A DNA stretch of 64,000 bases, from assembly GCA_963824415.1 (NCBI GenBank), contig CAWGPM010000003.1, positions 186,001-250,000 of the forward strand. The letters run 5' to 3'. The DNA comes from JABDQA01 sp963824415. GTDB taxonomy: Bacteria; Desulfobacterota; Desulfobulbia; Desulfobulbales; Desulfocapsaceae. This document shows positions 55,517 through 64,000 of this stretch, one piece after another; the first letter of the stretch is position 1, and every line of letters starts with the position of its first letter. The position numbers and the translations under genes are program-made. Under the pieces are notes generated by a model. That model was not told where the DNA came from. It did no database searches and was given only the letters and a program-made list of their open reading frames with translations.

Positions 55517-56649
55517 TAAATACCTATAACGCCAAAAAATATTGAAAACAATGCATCAAAGACAATAATCAGAAATATCGACTCAACCACCGCACGCGTG
55601 GTGTGCCTGCCAAGGGATTCTGCACTTCCTGCAACCTGCATGCCCTCGTAACACCCAATGGCTGCTATAATGGCGGCAAAGACCGGTGCTTTGATCAACC
55701 CGACCCAGAACGTCCACGGCGCGAGCGAGTTTATTAACTTGTGCAGAAACAGCGTTGGGTCGATGTCCATCACCAGCCAGACCATCAGGCCGCCTCCGAA
55801 TATGCCGAAACCATTGGCAATCAGAGTTAGAATCGGCAGCGAGATGACCAGTCCGATGACCCGGGGCAGCACCAGTACTTCCATGGGGTCCATGCCGATC
55901 GTCTGCATCGCATCGAGCTCTTCGTTGAGTTTCATGGAGCCGATTTCCGCGGCAAAGGTCGAACCCGATCGGCCGGCGATAACGATGGCAGCGAGTAAAA
56001 TACCCATCTCCCGCAGGATCGTGACGGCCAGAAGGTCGATGGTATAGATGTCCGCACCGAGTTTGCCGAGTTGCAGCGCTCCCTGGTAGGCTATCACGAT
56101 ACCGATGAGAAATGAGATCAACGAAATAATCGGGATGGCATTGAGGCCGCTCAATTCGATCTGGTTGATGGTCTGCCCGAATCGGAACCGCAGCGGATAC
56201 AGCAGCGCTGCTCCGAGCAGCCGGGTGATTTCCCCGACAAATGCTACGAAGCGGGCCGTAAATGCGAACATGTCAATTGTTGCTGCACCGATTTTTTCTA
56301 TTTTTCTGACCAGAGTATTTGGTCGATGCTCGACTTTATCTGATGAGGGCTGATATCGCGCTACCGTATCGAGCATCGCATCGACCAGCGTATTTGACAC
56401 AAGGTGATACGAAGACGAATCACCAAACCTGCCCATCATCTGTAAGGTGAGATAGGCACCGGCGGTGTCCATGCGTTCGATTTCGCTCAGGTCGATTTCT
56501 GCCCCGGTTGAATCGCTGTGCTTTATGCGGTCAACGCTTGCTTGCAGTTCAGCGAGATGATCGATAGTCCAGAACCCGCCGCCGGAGATTGTAATCATAT
56601 TGTTCGTTTGGCTGATATCGAGCCAAACGTTTCGATTATTCATATTCAA
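55516..56649 (-). CDS. mlaE: MlaE-type permease fused to an N-terminal STAS domain
   Basis: 377 residues. Residues 1-100 form a STAS domain (VWLDISQTNNMITISGG, then IDLSEIERMDTAGAYL), equivalent to the separate MlaB protein. Residues about 115-377 are the permease with GRSGSTFAAEIGSMKLNEELDAMQTIGMDP. It handles phospholipid across the inner membrane. First gene of the operon mlaE-mlaF-mlaD-lipoprotein. The fusion dispenses with a separate mlaB. Confidence 0.93.
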   Translation of the reverse strand: MNMNNRNVWLDISQTNNMITISGGGFWTIDHLAELQASVDRIKHSDSTGAEIDLSEIERMDTAGAYLTLQMMGRFGDSSSYHLVSNTLVDAMLDTVARYQPSSDKVEHRPNTLVRKIEKIGAATIDMFAFTARFVAFVGEITRLLGAALLYPLRFRFGQTINQIELSGLNAIPIISLISFLIGIVIAYQGALQLGKLGADIYTIDLLAVTILREMGILLAAIVIAGRSGSTFAAEIGSMKLNEELDAMQTIGMDPMEVLVLPRVIGLVISLPILTLIANGFGIFGGGLMVWLVMDIDPTLFLHKLINSLAPWTFWVGLIKAPVFAAIIAAIGCYEGMQVAGSAESLGRHTTRAVVESIFLIIVFDALFSIFFGVIGI

Positions 56650-57213
56650 TCATGGTACCAAGTAGATTGTCCGAGACCCGGAGATCGACAAAAGAGCAAT
56701 CCCCGAAAATCATTTTTGTTGCTGCCAGATTGCGGGCCTAGCCAAGATCGAATAAACAGTGAGTATTGTCTATGAGATCATCAGCTTGGAAATTCAACTA
56801 TACCTGATATAGTGTGAGTTATCAAAACAGTGGATCCTGGCACTGTCATTGCGCAACGCATATTATATGCACCACCCTCAGGGCTGCATGGCTGCGGCTT
56901 CTGTTTGCCGGCAGCAGGGCAGTGACCTCTGGTCTGGCGCACGAGGTTCAGGTTACTTATGAATTCAGATCATCTGGAAATCATGCTGCGCTAATCAGGA
57001 GATGATAAGTAAGCATACCGTGCATATAGTCTGTGGGCAGGACAAATACGAATACGCATATAGTGCGGACGGCACCGCGTTCCAATAACGGTATGCGGCA
57101 GCAGATGGCGGATGTGGGTGCAGGCCCTGACCAGCAACACCACAGCGGCACCAGTTTGAAATAAACGATTAACCGTGATTTTTTCGGCAAATAAGAAAAG
57201 CGGAGAGCTCAAC
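56650..57213. other. 564-bp stretch without a convincing gene
   Basis: This divergent intergenic region should hold the control regions of the mla operon and of the secreted-protein gene. Open frames here are short and poorly supported. GCATATAGT occurs twice (about 57020 and 57055); no clear promoter, tRNA or structured RNA was recognised. Confidence 0.5.
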
Positions 57214-57792
57214 ATGAAAAAACAGTTTATCGCAACGCTCATTTTGTTTATCGGCCTGTTGATTTGCAGCAGCGGCGGAGCAGCAGATCTCGAGGATGGC
57301 TTTATGGGCTATCGCTGGGGTGACGATGTCTGGAACTATGACGGGTTGGTGGAACTCTACAACAAGGGGGGGATCACGTTCTACTCGAACCCAGGTGAAT
57401 CCTATGTGCTGGATGATGTCGTTATCGGTGATGTCATCTACGGGTTTTACGAAGGAAAATTCTATGCGGTTTACATCAACATTGACTCCCTTGACCAATA
57501 TGACGTCATCGAGCGCAACATGCGGCTTAAATATGGTCTTGCCGATAATAAGACTTCAGTGAAAGAAGAGCTGTTCACCTACAAATGGAATTACAAGGAT
57601 GTCAAGATCAAGCTGAAAAAAGACATGGAGAAGGGCAACATGAAACTGGCCTTCTATCATGAGCCGACCGCAAAAGGTCTTGAAAGAGAACGTATGATGC
57701 AGCAGCTGGAATCATCGGATCGTTTTTTTCCCCTGAAAAAGGATAAAGATATCGACATGGTTCCATTCATGGAGTCCTGGGAAATGCGCTAG
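57214..57792 (+). CDS. Secreted protein of unknown function
   Basis: 192 residues. A signal peptide (MKKQFIATLILFIGLLICSS, cut near GGA-ADL) precedes a mature part opening EDGFMGYRWGDDVW. The pattern GxRWGxxxx followed by a short beta-rich domain (FYEGKFYAVYINIDSLDQYDVIERNMRLKYG) is that of small periplasmic proteins that occur in Desulfobacterota. ATG 57214 has GGAGAG upstream. No partner is evident. Confidence 0.72.
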   Translation: MKKQFIATLILFIGLLICSSGGAADLEDGFMGYRWGDDVWNYDGLVELYNKGGITFYSNPGESYVLDDVVIGDVIYGFYEGKFYAVYINIDSLDQYDVIERNMRLKYGLADNKTSVKEELFTYKWNYKDVKIKLKKDMEKGNMKLAFYHEPTAKGLERERMMQQLESSDRFFPLKKDKDIDMVPFMESWEMR

Positions 57793-57885
57793 AGGTTCGG
57801 AGGATCTTTCTCGGCAAGAGTTGATTGAACGTGACTCTGTCCCGGCTTGATTTTCAGCACGAACAACCCCCTTGGTGTTTTGAGT

Positions 57886-57925
57886 GGCGCGGCCGGACGC
57901 GGATCAGTTGCGACCCGGCCGCGCC
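57886..57925. terminator. GC-rich hairpin between convergent genes
   Basis: Perfect arms GGCGCGGCCGG (57886-57896) and CCGGCCGCGCC (57915-57925). It sits between the secreted-protein gene (+) and the small HEAT-like gene (-), likely a bidirectional terminator although T tracts are poor. Confidence 0.6.
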
Positions 57926-58018
57926 TTAGCAGCGTATTCTATTGATCAGACGCCGTGTTCAGGGATCAGAGCCCGGGCTGGGAGCAGTAATCCATAAGGT
58001 AGCCATAAGTATTTCTGA

Positions 58019-58210
58019 TCAGGCAGTCTGATGCTGGCCGACCCTCAGCATCTCAGCGCGCTCTGCAGCTACCTTGCGCACTTCGGCATCCGTATCTTTT
58101 TCCGCCATTGACTGCAGCAGTTTTATATCGTCTGAGTTTCTGGCTACCTGCATACGCACTTTGGGGTCCGAGTTAAGGTATCTCGGGACAAACAGGTCTT
58201 TTAGGTTCAT
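58019..58210 (-). CDS. Small HEAT-repeat-like protein
   Basis: 63 residues. Starts MNLKDLFVPRYLNSDPKVR; the two helical pairs PKVRMQVARNSDDIKLLQSMAEKD and AEVRKVAAERAEMLR have the D-x-x-V-R spacing of HEAT repeats. A strong GAGGAGGA site lies just before ATG 58210, which decides the start over an in-frame ATG at 58300. Function unknown; possibly a protein-interaction module. The 360 bp upstream (58211-58572) hold no gene I can support. Confidence 0.7.
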   Translation of the reverse strand: MNLKDLFVPRYLNSDPKVRMQVARNSDDIKLLQSMAEKDTDAEVRKVAAERAEMLRVGQHQTA

Positions 58211-58572
58211 GGTCTCTTCCTCCTCTATTGAATTGAAAGATTTACCATGATGCGAAATCTTATCCTGCCAGGCATACAGGCGTTTCGAATAAGGCCGCAT
58301 CCCGGTACCGCGCGTTTATTGGGACCTCTTTGATTTGGCAGTTTTTGCACAAAGGCCGCTTCCTGCACAGTTAATTAGATATCAAAAAAACTATAATCAT
58401 CAGAAACAGCTTTTAAATAACACATTGTGGCAGTGAAAAAGAGGGGCAGGAAGGGGACGAGTCAGTGAAGCCAGCCGCATCACCAGAAAGCGAAGAAAGA
58501 TATGGCGAGGGTTGCGGCCAATGCTCAGGGACCCGACAGGTGAGATGCGATCAAGCGGCTGTATGAAGATTG

Positions 58573-59910
58573 TCAACCCGTGCCGTTCTTAGTCCAGCGC
58601 CAGGCCTCTTCGATCTGTTTACGGTAGAGTTCGATCATGTTATCTCTGACCGTCTGATGGTTCAGAAAATAAATGTCCCGGGGAAAGAGCAGTTCGGCCA
58701 CACCTGAATCGAAAATGCGCTTGACCTCGTATTCATCGTGGGCCACATCACGCTGGTACATGTAATTTACCCATGACCGATTGGTGTGGATGATAAACTC
58801 AACCCGCATACCGCCGAGCCTTGCGAAAAACTTGAGCATCGGGGTTTTACTGCAGGAACCGGTGGACGTTGCCTTGTGGCGGCCACCGGTCAGCGTGTCC
58901 GAGATGTCTTCCAGGATCATGAACGAGTCGGCCTTGCCGGCGCTTTGGGTCAGATGATTCTGGAAGGTTTTGACGTCGGCGGCCGAATCCAGTACCGCCA
59001 TCAGTCCCAGCTCGTCGTCAACCGCAATGGCCGGGTTTTTTTCGTTCTTGCGCAGCAGTTTGAGCACCTTGGCTTCAGGGGGTTTCTTTCTGATCGAGAC
59101 ATAGATGGGCAATTCCCGTCCACCCGCCGAGAACCTTCTGCGTTTGAGCAAGGTGAGCTTCTGTCCTTTTTCAAGAGAGATTCCCGGGGCCGCTTCTTTC
59201 TTGACGACCTGGACATCGGTGCAGGAAAAATCACTGCTGTGGTGATTTGAGAGCAGATAGACGATATCGTGCTCGCCGATCTTCAGGTTTTTACTCCACA
59301 CATAGTTGTTCAGAAAGGTCAGAAACTGGGCGAACTTCTCCTCGATACCGGTTTCCCGTTCACGCTGATCTATACTGCCCGCCAGGCTCATCAGCGAGAG
59401 CTTGCGCTGGGCTTCGAAGCGGGCCTTTTTATGGTAGCGGTTATCAAACGTCATCAACAGCAGGTCCACCGGATCTGTGGTGATTTCCACCTCGTTGGTG
59501 ATCGCCACATGCGAGCTGTACGGAGCAAAAATTTTATTCTTCAACGAGTTGATAACGCTGTCAGCGGTGTGGCCGTATTCATTGACCCGGTACTTTATCT
59601 CGGCCTGGCTTCCCCCGATGCCGAACATATTGCCAAGCAGGGTGAATGCTCTGAGGCTGCAGGCCTGCCTGGACGAGTGGTCTTCGATCAGTCGCGGGAT
59701 TTCCTGAAAACTTGAGATATTGAGAAATTCAAAGATCTGTCTGCGCAGCGCACGGTATTTGGTGACGTTGAGCTCGCTTTGTTTCAGTTTTTTTACCCAT
59801 GCTTTGGCCTGCAAGCCAGAGCGCTCATTAATCTGCACGGTGTCCTGCACCGCCAGTGGGCCAAACTGGTTCAATGAAGTGAAAACGCTCTTTTCGCTTA
59901 AAACCGACAT
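58573..59910 (-). CDS. Uncharacterised 445-residue protein, faint RelA/SpoT-like pattern
   Basis: I do not recognise a family with confidence. It is soluble, with no signal peptide. The C-terminal third (about 265-400) runs LPIYVSIRKKPP, AIAVDDELGLMAVLDSAADVKTF, then a Gly/Ser/Thr-rich loop (GGRHKATSTGSCSKTP), then GMRVEFIIHTNRSWVNYMYQ. The order D-x-x-G-x-x-x-V, basic loop, VEfxIhT resembles the RelA/SpoT nucleotidyltransferase fold, but the canonical sequence motifs are not clearly met. The N-terminal part is helical. It stands alone. Confidence 0.6.
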   Translation of the reverse strand: MSVLSEKSVFTSLNQFGPLAVQDTVQINERSGLQAKAWVKKLKQSELNVTKYRALRRQIFEFLNISSFQEIPRLIEDHSSRQACSLRAFTLLGNMFGIGGSQAEIKYRVNEYGHTADSVINSLKNKIFAPYSSHVAITNEVEITTDPVDLLLMTFDNRYHKKARFEAQRKLSLMSLAGSIDQRERETGIEEKFAQFLTFLNNYVWSKNLKIGEHDIVYLLSNHHSSDFSCTDVQVVKKEAAPGISLEKGQKLTLLKRRRFSAGGRELPIYVSIRKKPPEAKVLKLLRKNEKNPAIAVDDELGLMAVLDSAADVKTFQNHLTQSAGKADSFMILEDISDTLTGGRHKATSTGSCSKTPMLKFFARLGGMRVEFIIHTNRSWVNYMYQRDVAHDEYEVKRIFDSGVAELLFPRDIYFLNHQTVRDNMIELYRKQIEEAWRWTKNGTG

Positions 59911-60130
59911 TATTTTTGCTGATAAAGGTTACCTGAGGGCGAAACCATGACCATTATATTTTACTGTGCCTGATTGTGCACAGCAAAGCCCGCCGTTTTC
60001 CTGGTAAAGCGCTTGAGATTTACCCGGGCATCTGCTAATCAGGTGGGCAGAAGAGAGCACCATCAGCAGATCAAACGCAGCGGTGATGTCAATAGTACCA
60101 GAAAAATCCATGAAAGGGAGCAAAACGCCC

Positions 60131-61195
60131 ATGTATCGAAATTTTGCCATCGTTCCGCGGATTATTTTCGGCCGCGGCAGTTTCAACCAGCTCAACGATG
60201 TTCTGCAGGAAAATCGCAGCTCAGGCGGTTTTATGATTTTTCTTCTCGACGATGTATTCGCCGGCAGTGACCTTGAGAAGCGGATACCAGTCCACGCCGC
60301 AGATCACATTGTGCATGTCAACGTCGATGATGAACCGAAGACATCTTATATTGATGCGCTGGTGGAGCAGATCAACGGTTTTGACAACGGGCTTCCGGAC
60401 GCTATCATCGGCATCGGCGGCGGATCGACGCTCGATATCGCCAAAGCGGTATCGCTGCTGCTCACCAACCCCGGATCTTCGGCTGATTATCAGGGCTGGG
60501 ACCTGATCGAGATTCCCGGTATCTACAAAGTCGGCATACCGACACTGTCGGGAACCGGGGCGGAAATATCTCGTACCACGATCCTCACAGGTCCGGAGAA
60601 GAAACTGGGCATCAATTCCGATTATACGCTCTACGACCAGATCATGCTCGATCCCGAACTACTCGACGGAGTACCAAAAGATCAGTGGTTCTATACCGGT
60701 ATGGACTGCTACATCCACGATGTGGAATCGCTGGCCGGAACCTATATCAACGAATTCAGCAAGGCCTACGGCGAAAAATCCCTGGAACTGTGCCGCCAGG
60801 TTTTCCTCGAGGACCACCAAGACGGGGCCGACAAATTGATGATGGCCTCATATTTTGGCGGCATGAGCATTGCCTACTCCCAGGTAGGCGCCTGCCACGC
60901 ACTTTCCTATGGTTTGTCGTTTCTTCTCGGTATTCATCATGGAATCGGCTGCTGCATTGCTTTCAATCATCTGGAAGAATTCTACCCCGAAGGCGTTGCC
61001 GAGTTTAAACAGATGATGGAGCGACATGACATCAGTCTGCCTGAAAATGTTACCGCGGGATTGAGTGATACCCAGATGGAGCACATGATTGGGGTTGCCC
61101 TTGCGCTGGAGCCGCTCTGGGACAACTGTCTAGGCAAAAATTGGCGTGAACTGATGCCTGTGAGCCGGGTCCGCGCTCTGTATGAAAGGATGTAA
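60131..61195 (+). CDS. Iron-containing alcohol dehydrogenase, KdnB-like
   Basis: 354 residues, group III metal-dependent dehydrogenase. NAD(P) site GIGGGSTLDIAKA (about 94-106), SGTGAEISRT (140-149), and metal ligands Asp192, His196, His256 and His270. Overall it resembles KdnB, which oxidises C8 of Kdo on the way to 8-amino-Kdo in lipopolysaccharide. The partner aminotransferase KdnA is not adjacent, so a general sugar or alcohol oxidase is the alternative. ATG 60131 has GGGAG about 10 bp upstream and begins at the family N-terminus. Confidence 0.8.
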   Translation: MYRNFAIVPRIIFGRGSFNQLNDVLQENRSSGGFMIFLLDDVFAGSDLEKRIPVHAADHIVHVNVDDEPKTSYIDALVEQINGFDNGLPDAIIGIGGGSTLDIAKAVSLLLTNPGSSADYQGWDLIEIPGIYKVGIPTLSGTGAEISRTTILTGPEKKLGINSDYTLYDQIMLDPELLDGVPKDQWFYTGMDCYIHDVESLAGTYINEFSKAYGEKSLELCRQVFLEDHQDGADKLMMASYFGGMSIAYSQVGACHALSYGLSFLLGIHHGIGCCIAFNHLEEFYPEGVAEFKQMMERHDISLPENVTAGLSDTQMEHMIGVALALEPLWDNCLGKNWRELMPVSRVRALYERM

Positions 61196-61199
61196 CTCG

Positions 61200-61892
61200 A
61201 TGAAAACGATTGGACTTCTTGGCGGCATGAGCTGGGAATCGACGGCGACCTATTATCGCCTGATCAACCAGGGAGTCCGTGAGCGCTGCGGGGGACTGCA
61301 TTCGGCGAAAATTCTTCTGTACAGCGTCGACTTTGCCGAAATAGAACGGCTGCAGAGCCAGGGTCGGTGGCAGGAAGCAGGCGTCCTGCTGGGTGAAGCG
61401 GCCCGCCGGCTGGAAACGGCCGGCGCCGAGCTGTTGCTTATCTGCACCAATACCATGCACAAGGTGGCGGATCAGATACAATCCTGTCTGGATATTGAAC
61501 TGCTCCACATCGCCGATGCAACCGGGCGGGCCATCGTTGCCGACGGGCTCGAGTCGGTTGGTCTGCTGGGAACCCGCTTCACGATGGAGGAGCATTTTTA
61601 CCGCTGTATTCTCGAGGAGCGCTACGGCCTGCAGGTCTCGATTCCTGAGCCCGAAGAACGAGCCGCCGTTGACTCGATTATCTTCCATGAACTCTGTGTC
61701 GGCAACATACGTGACGCTTCCCGGCGCGTCTATCGGCAGGTTATACAAAACCTCGCAAGCCAGGGCTGTCAGGCGATCATTCTGGGCTGCACCGAGATTC
61801 CGCTGTTGCTCAGTGGGGACGATGCGGGGCTGCCGCTTTATGATACCACCGCAATACATGCCGAACAGGCCGTTGTGGAAATGCTTGGCTGA
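61200..61892 (+). CDS. Aspartate/glutamate racemase-family protein
   Basis: 230 residues. IGLLGGMSWESTATYY at the start and the two catalytic cysteines in LLICTNTMHK and IILGCTEIPLLL are those of the aspartate racemase family, cofactor-independent. It would interconvert L- and D-aspartate or glutamate, or be a hydantoin-type relative. ATG 61200 lies 4 bp after the previous stop, so it is cotranscribed with the dehydrogenase. Confidence 0.88.
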   Translation: MKTIGLLGGMSWESTATYYRLINQGVRERCGGLHSAKILLYSVDFAEIERLQSQGRWQEAGVLLGEAARRLETAGAELLLICTNTMHKVADQIQSCLDIELLHIADATGRAIVADGLESVGLLGTRFTMEEHFYRCILEERYGLQVSIPEPEERAAVDSIIFHELCVGNIRDASRRVYRQVIQNLASQGCQAIILGCTEIPLLLSGDDAGLPLYDTTAIHAEQAVVEMLG

Positions 61893-61991
61893 AAACTTTT
61901 GCCGCTGTTGCCAATTCTGTGCGCTGTCTTACCATTTCCAATACGGGAACGATCCGAAAACCTGATAATTTGTAATCAAGGAGGAGTAATC

Positions 61992-62474
61992 ATGACGCTT
62001 CGTTCAAATTGTAGCTGGATTATGATTCTGGCAATCCTGCTATTTCTGCCGCTGATAAGCCAGGCGGCAGGTGGCGACATCACCGGCTGGGAAGCCGGTT
62101 CCGAATACGACAAGCTGTACAATCCCAAGGAACAGGATCAGATTAAAGGCGACATTGTCAAATTCGTAACGGTCACTCCGCTCAAGGGCATGGCGCCGGG
62201 TACGGCGCTTATTCTCGATGAAGGGGGGGGGGATGAGGTGACCGTCCATCTCTGCCCGGAGTCATTTGCTTCAGGACGAGAAACCGGTCTGCGCCGGGGC
62301 GATTGGGTCAAGATCAGGGGCGCCTGGGCCGACGTGGGCGACGAGACGGTGTTCATCGCTTCCAAAGTCAAAAAGGACAGCGGCTTCGGTTTCAAGGTCC
62401 GCTTGACCAGCGACGGCACCCCGTTCTGGACCATGCCCGAGGAGCAACTCGCCAAAGAACGGGCCACCGAATAG
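61992..62474 (+). CDS. Secreted protein with a G10 tract in its gene
   Basis: 160 residues. Signal peptide (MILAILLFLPLISQA) and a mature domain with KFVTVTPLKGMAPGTALIL, EVTVHLCPESFA and GDWVKIRGAWADV, an OB-like beta pattern. Strong AAGGAGG site before ATG 61992. Ten consecutive G (62223-62232) encode the Gly-Gly-Gly in DEGGGDEV; slippage there would shift the frame about half-way. Function unknown. Confidence 0.75.
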   Translation: MTLRSNCSWIMILAILLFLPLISQAAGGDITGWEAGSEYDKLYNPKEQDQIKGDIVKFVTVTPLKGMAPGTALILDEGGGDEVTVHLCPESFASGRETGLRRGDWVKIRGAWADVGDETVFIASKVKKDSGFGFKVRLTSDGTPFWTMPEEQLAKERATE

Positions 62475-62535
62475 GTCGCCGTTTTCGCCCAGGAGCTTTC
62501 AAGATTTCCCCAGACAACGGTGGCCTCGGCAGCAG

Positions 62536-63804
62536 CTATGAAGCTCCGGGTTTGAAGGATCTGGCGGGAAACGAAAGGGTGGCAAAATAATCTTCGAGCG
62601 TCTCCGCCCGGCGAATCATCTCGATACTGCCGTCTTCTCGGAGCAGCAGTTCCTGCGGGCGCAACTTGCCGTTGTAGTTGAAGCCCATCGAGTGACCGTG
62701 GGCACCGGTATCGTGAATTATCAGCAGATCGCCGTCCTCGACCACCGGCAGCTCCCGCTGAATCGCGAATTTATCGTTGTTCTCACAGAGCGAACCGACC
62801 ACATCGACGGTTTCCCTTAAGCTGCCATGCTCTTTTCCCAGCACCTCGATATGATGGTAGGCGCCGTACATCCCCGGCCGCATCAGGGCAGACATACAGG
62901 CGTCCACACCGATGTAGGTCCGGTAAATATCTTTGCGGTTGATGGCGCACACCACCAGGGCGCCATGCGGCCCGCTGATATAGCGGCCGCTCTCCATTAG
63001 CAGGGCCGGCATATAACCGTTTCTGGTCTTGAAATCATGGAACAGTGCGGTGATTTCCCTGCCCATCGCTTCGAGGTCAAGTGGTTCATCACTGGGGAGG
63101 TAGGGTATGCCAAGCCCGCCGCCAATGTTGATAAAATCAAAAGAAATGGCAAGCTCCGCCTGAATCTGCTCGACCAGTTCCAGCAGCATTTTGGCAGTGG
63201 TTACCATATAGGTGTAGTCCAGTTCGTTGGAGGCGAGCATGGTATGCAGCCCGAAACATTTGGCACCGCGAGCCTGGGCCTTGCGATAGGCCTCGACGAT
63301 CTGGTCTTTGCTGATGCCGTATTTCGACTCAAGCGGATTACCGATGATCCCGTTGCCTTGCCGTTCGGCCCCAGGATTGTATCTGAAACAGATCGTCTCG
63401 GGCATCTGTTCCACTTTGTCGATCAGGCTGATGTCATCCAGGTTGAGGATGCTGCCGCCATCTGCCGCTGCCACGGCAAACTCTTCCTGGCTCGTGTTGT
63501 TCGAGGTAAACATCAGATCATCGCCGCGGCCGCCCACCTGTCTGCTGAGCACCAGTTCGGATATCGAACTGCAGTCGAAGCCAAAGCCCAAATCGCCCAT
63601 AATTTTCAGTATGACCGGATTGGGCAGCGCCTTTACCGCATAATATTCTCTGAATGATGGCAGTTCGGCAAAAACCTTGTTGAGCAGGGTGCCGGTCTGC
63701 CTGATACCCGCTTCGTCGTATATATGAAACGGGGTGCCGAAGTGGTCACTGATTTCGGGCAGAATCGGATAGAGCCGATTCTTGAATGACTCGGAAAGGG
63801 GCAT
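62536..63804 (-). CDS. lysA: Diaminopimelate decarboxylase
   Basis: 422 residues, PLP-dependent, fold type III. It makes lysine from meso-diaminopimelate. Cofactor Lys58 is in YYAVKALPNP; the glycine loop is INIGGGLGIPYLP, the substrate glutamate ESGRYISGPHG, and the catalytic cysteine is in VGSLCENNDKFA. Length and order fit LysA; a related carboxynorspermidine-type decarboxylase is unlikely. It follows the Lrp-type regulator by 9 bp and may be controlled by it. Confidence 0.92.
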   Translation of the reverse strand: MPLSESFKNRLYPILPEISDHFGTPFHIYDEAGIRQTGTLLNKVFAELPSFREYYAVKALPNPVILKIMGDLGFGFDCSSISELVLSRQVGGRGDDLMFTSNNTSQEEFAVAAADGGSILNLDDISLIDKVEQMPETICFRYNPGAERQGNGIIGNPLESKYGISKDQIVEAYRKAQARGAKCFGLHTMLASNELDYTYMVTTAKMLLELVEQIQAELAISFDFINIGGGLGIPYLPSDEPLDLEAMGREITALFHDFKTRNGYMPALLMESGRYISGPHGALVVCAINRKDIYRTYIGVDACMSALMRPGMYGAYHHIEVLGKEHGSLRETVDVVGSLCENNDKFAIQRELPVVEDGDLLIIHDTGAHGHSMGFNYNGKLRPQELLLREDGSIEMIRRAETLEDYFATLSFPARSFKPGAS

Positions 63805-63813
63805 GACGGTTCC

Positions 63814-64000
63814 TTATTTATCGATGGGAATCTGGGCGGTTTCTTTATGGGTGGCGAGCACAACCTTGGTCGCGGTTGAGCGGATTCCTGGTATGGTGTT
63901 GATCTGCTGCTGAATCAGCTCATTTAATTCAGCGGTGCCGGCCGTTCTGATTTTCACCAGAAAGCAGTCGTCACCGGCAATGAAATGCACTTCCTGCACC
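63814..64000 (-). CDS. Lrp/AsnC-family regulator, 3' part (cut by window edge)
   Basis: The last 61 residues are present: the ligand-binding RAM domain with EVHFIAGDDCFLVKIRTAG, IPGIRSTATKVVLATHKE and a short tail. The N-terminal helix-turn-helix lies outside the window. Lrp/AsnC proteins respond to amino acids; adjacency to lysA suggests control of lysine synthesis or of the shared operon. Confidence 0.88.
   Translation of the reverse strand, partial: VQEVHFIAGDDCFLVKIRTAGTAELNELIQQQINTIPGIRSTATKVVLATHKETAQIPIDK

Overview
The window looks like chromosome of a sulfate-reducing-type Desulfobacterota bacterium, most like the Desulfobulbales. The evidence is indirect: a complex I operon with no NADH-input module, demethylmenaquinone methyltransferase beside a long-chain acyl-CoA ligase, Mla and RecBCD systems of Gram-negative type, many small lipoproteins, and an in-frame TGA that is best read as selenocysteine. 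The species was not determined.

Layout. 1-3.1 kb: 5' part of trpB, an unrecognised 540-residue protein and rsmI, all on the minus strand. 3.1-6.6 kb: an SmtB/ArsR-type metal sensor with its own operator, a two-domain metal permease whose PLCSCG motif is written PL-TGA-SCG with a hairpin just downstream, then pfkA and a lipoprotein. 6.65-8.56 kb: a membrane alkaline-phosphatase-superfamily enzyme. 8.7-15.2 kb: one complete rRNA operon on the minus strand (promoter, 16S, tRNA-Ile, tRNA-Ala, 23S, 5S, terminator). The 23S gene carries an intervening sequence in helix 45 that encodes the four-helix-bundle protein. Five copies of a 33-bp repeat, built of a 7-nt unit, close the intervening sequence and lie in the 16S-23S spacer. 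The spacer also holds two long palindromes.

15.5-17.8 kb: a coiled-coil membrane protein and a Ste24-like M48 protease. 17.96-29.4 kb: an eleven-kb operon nuoABCDHIJK, an MrpD-like subunit, a small membrane protein, a second antiporter-like subunit, nuoM and nuoN. It has four antiporter-like subunits instead of three and no nuoEFG, and it faces a divergent LysR regulator. 30.7-33.7 kb (minus): tRNA-Gly, rplM, rpsI, argC, truA.

33.9-43.1 kb (mostly plus): hisB, a lipoprotein, a TtcA-like tRNA thiolase, asnS, ubiE/menG, acyl-CoA ligase, a universal stress protein, ferritin, and a head-to-head pair of uncharacterised genes whose start codons abut. 43.2-51.9 kb: recC-recB-recD and a 52-residue membrane peptide. 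52-56.7 kb: two small lipoproteins, then an Mla-type lipid transport operon (STAS-permease fusion, ATPase, MCE protein, auxiliary lipoprotein). 57-64 kb: secreted and unknown proteins, a KdnB-like iron alcohol dehydrogenase, an Asp/Glu racemase-family protein, a secreted protein with a ten-G tract, lysA, and the end of an Lrp/AsnC regulator.

The strongest candidate for something unusual is the Zn-sensor plus selenocysteine-containing metal permease pair. Next are the 33-bp heptameric repeat family tied to the rRNA intervening sequence, and the four-antiporter complex I.
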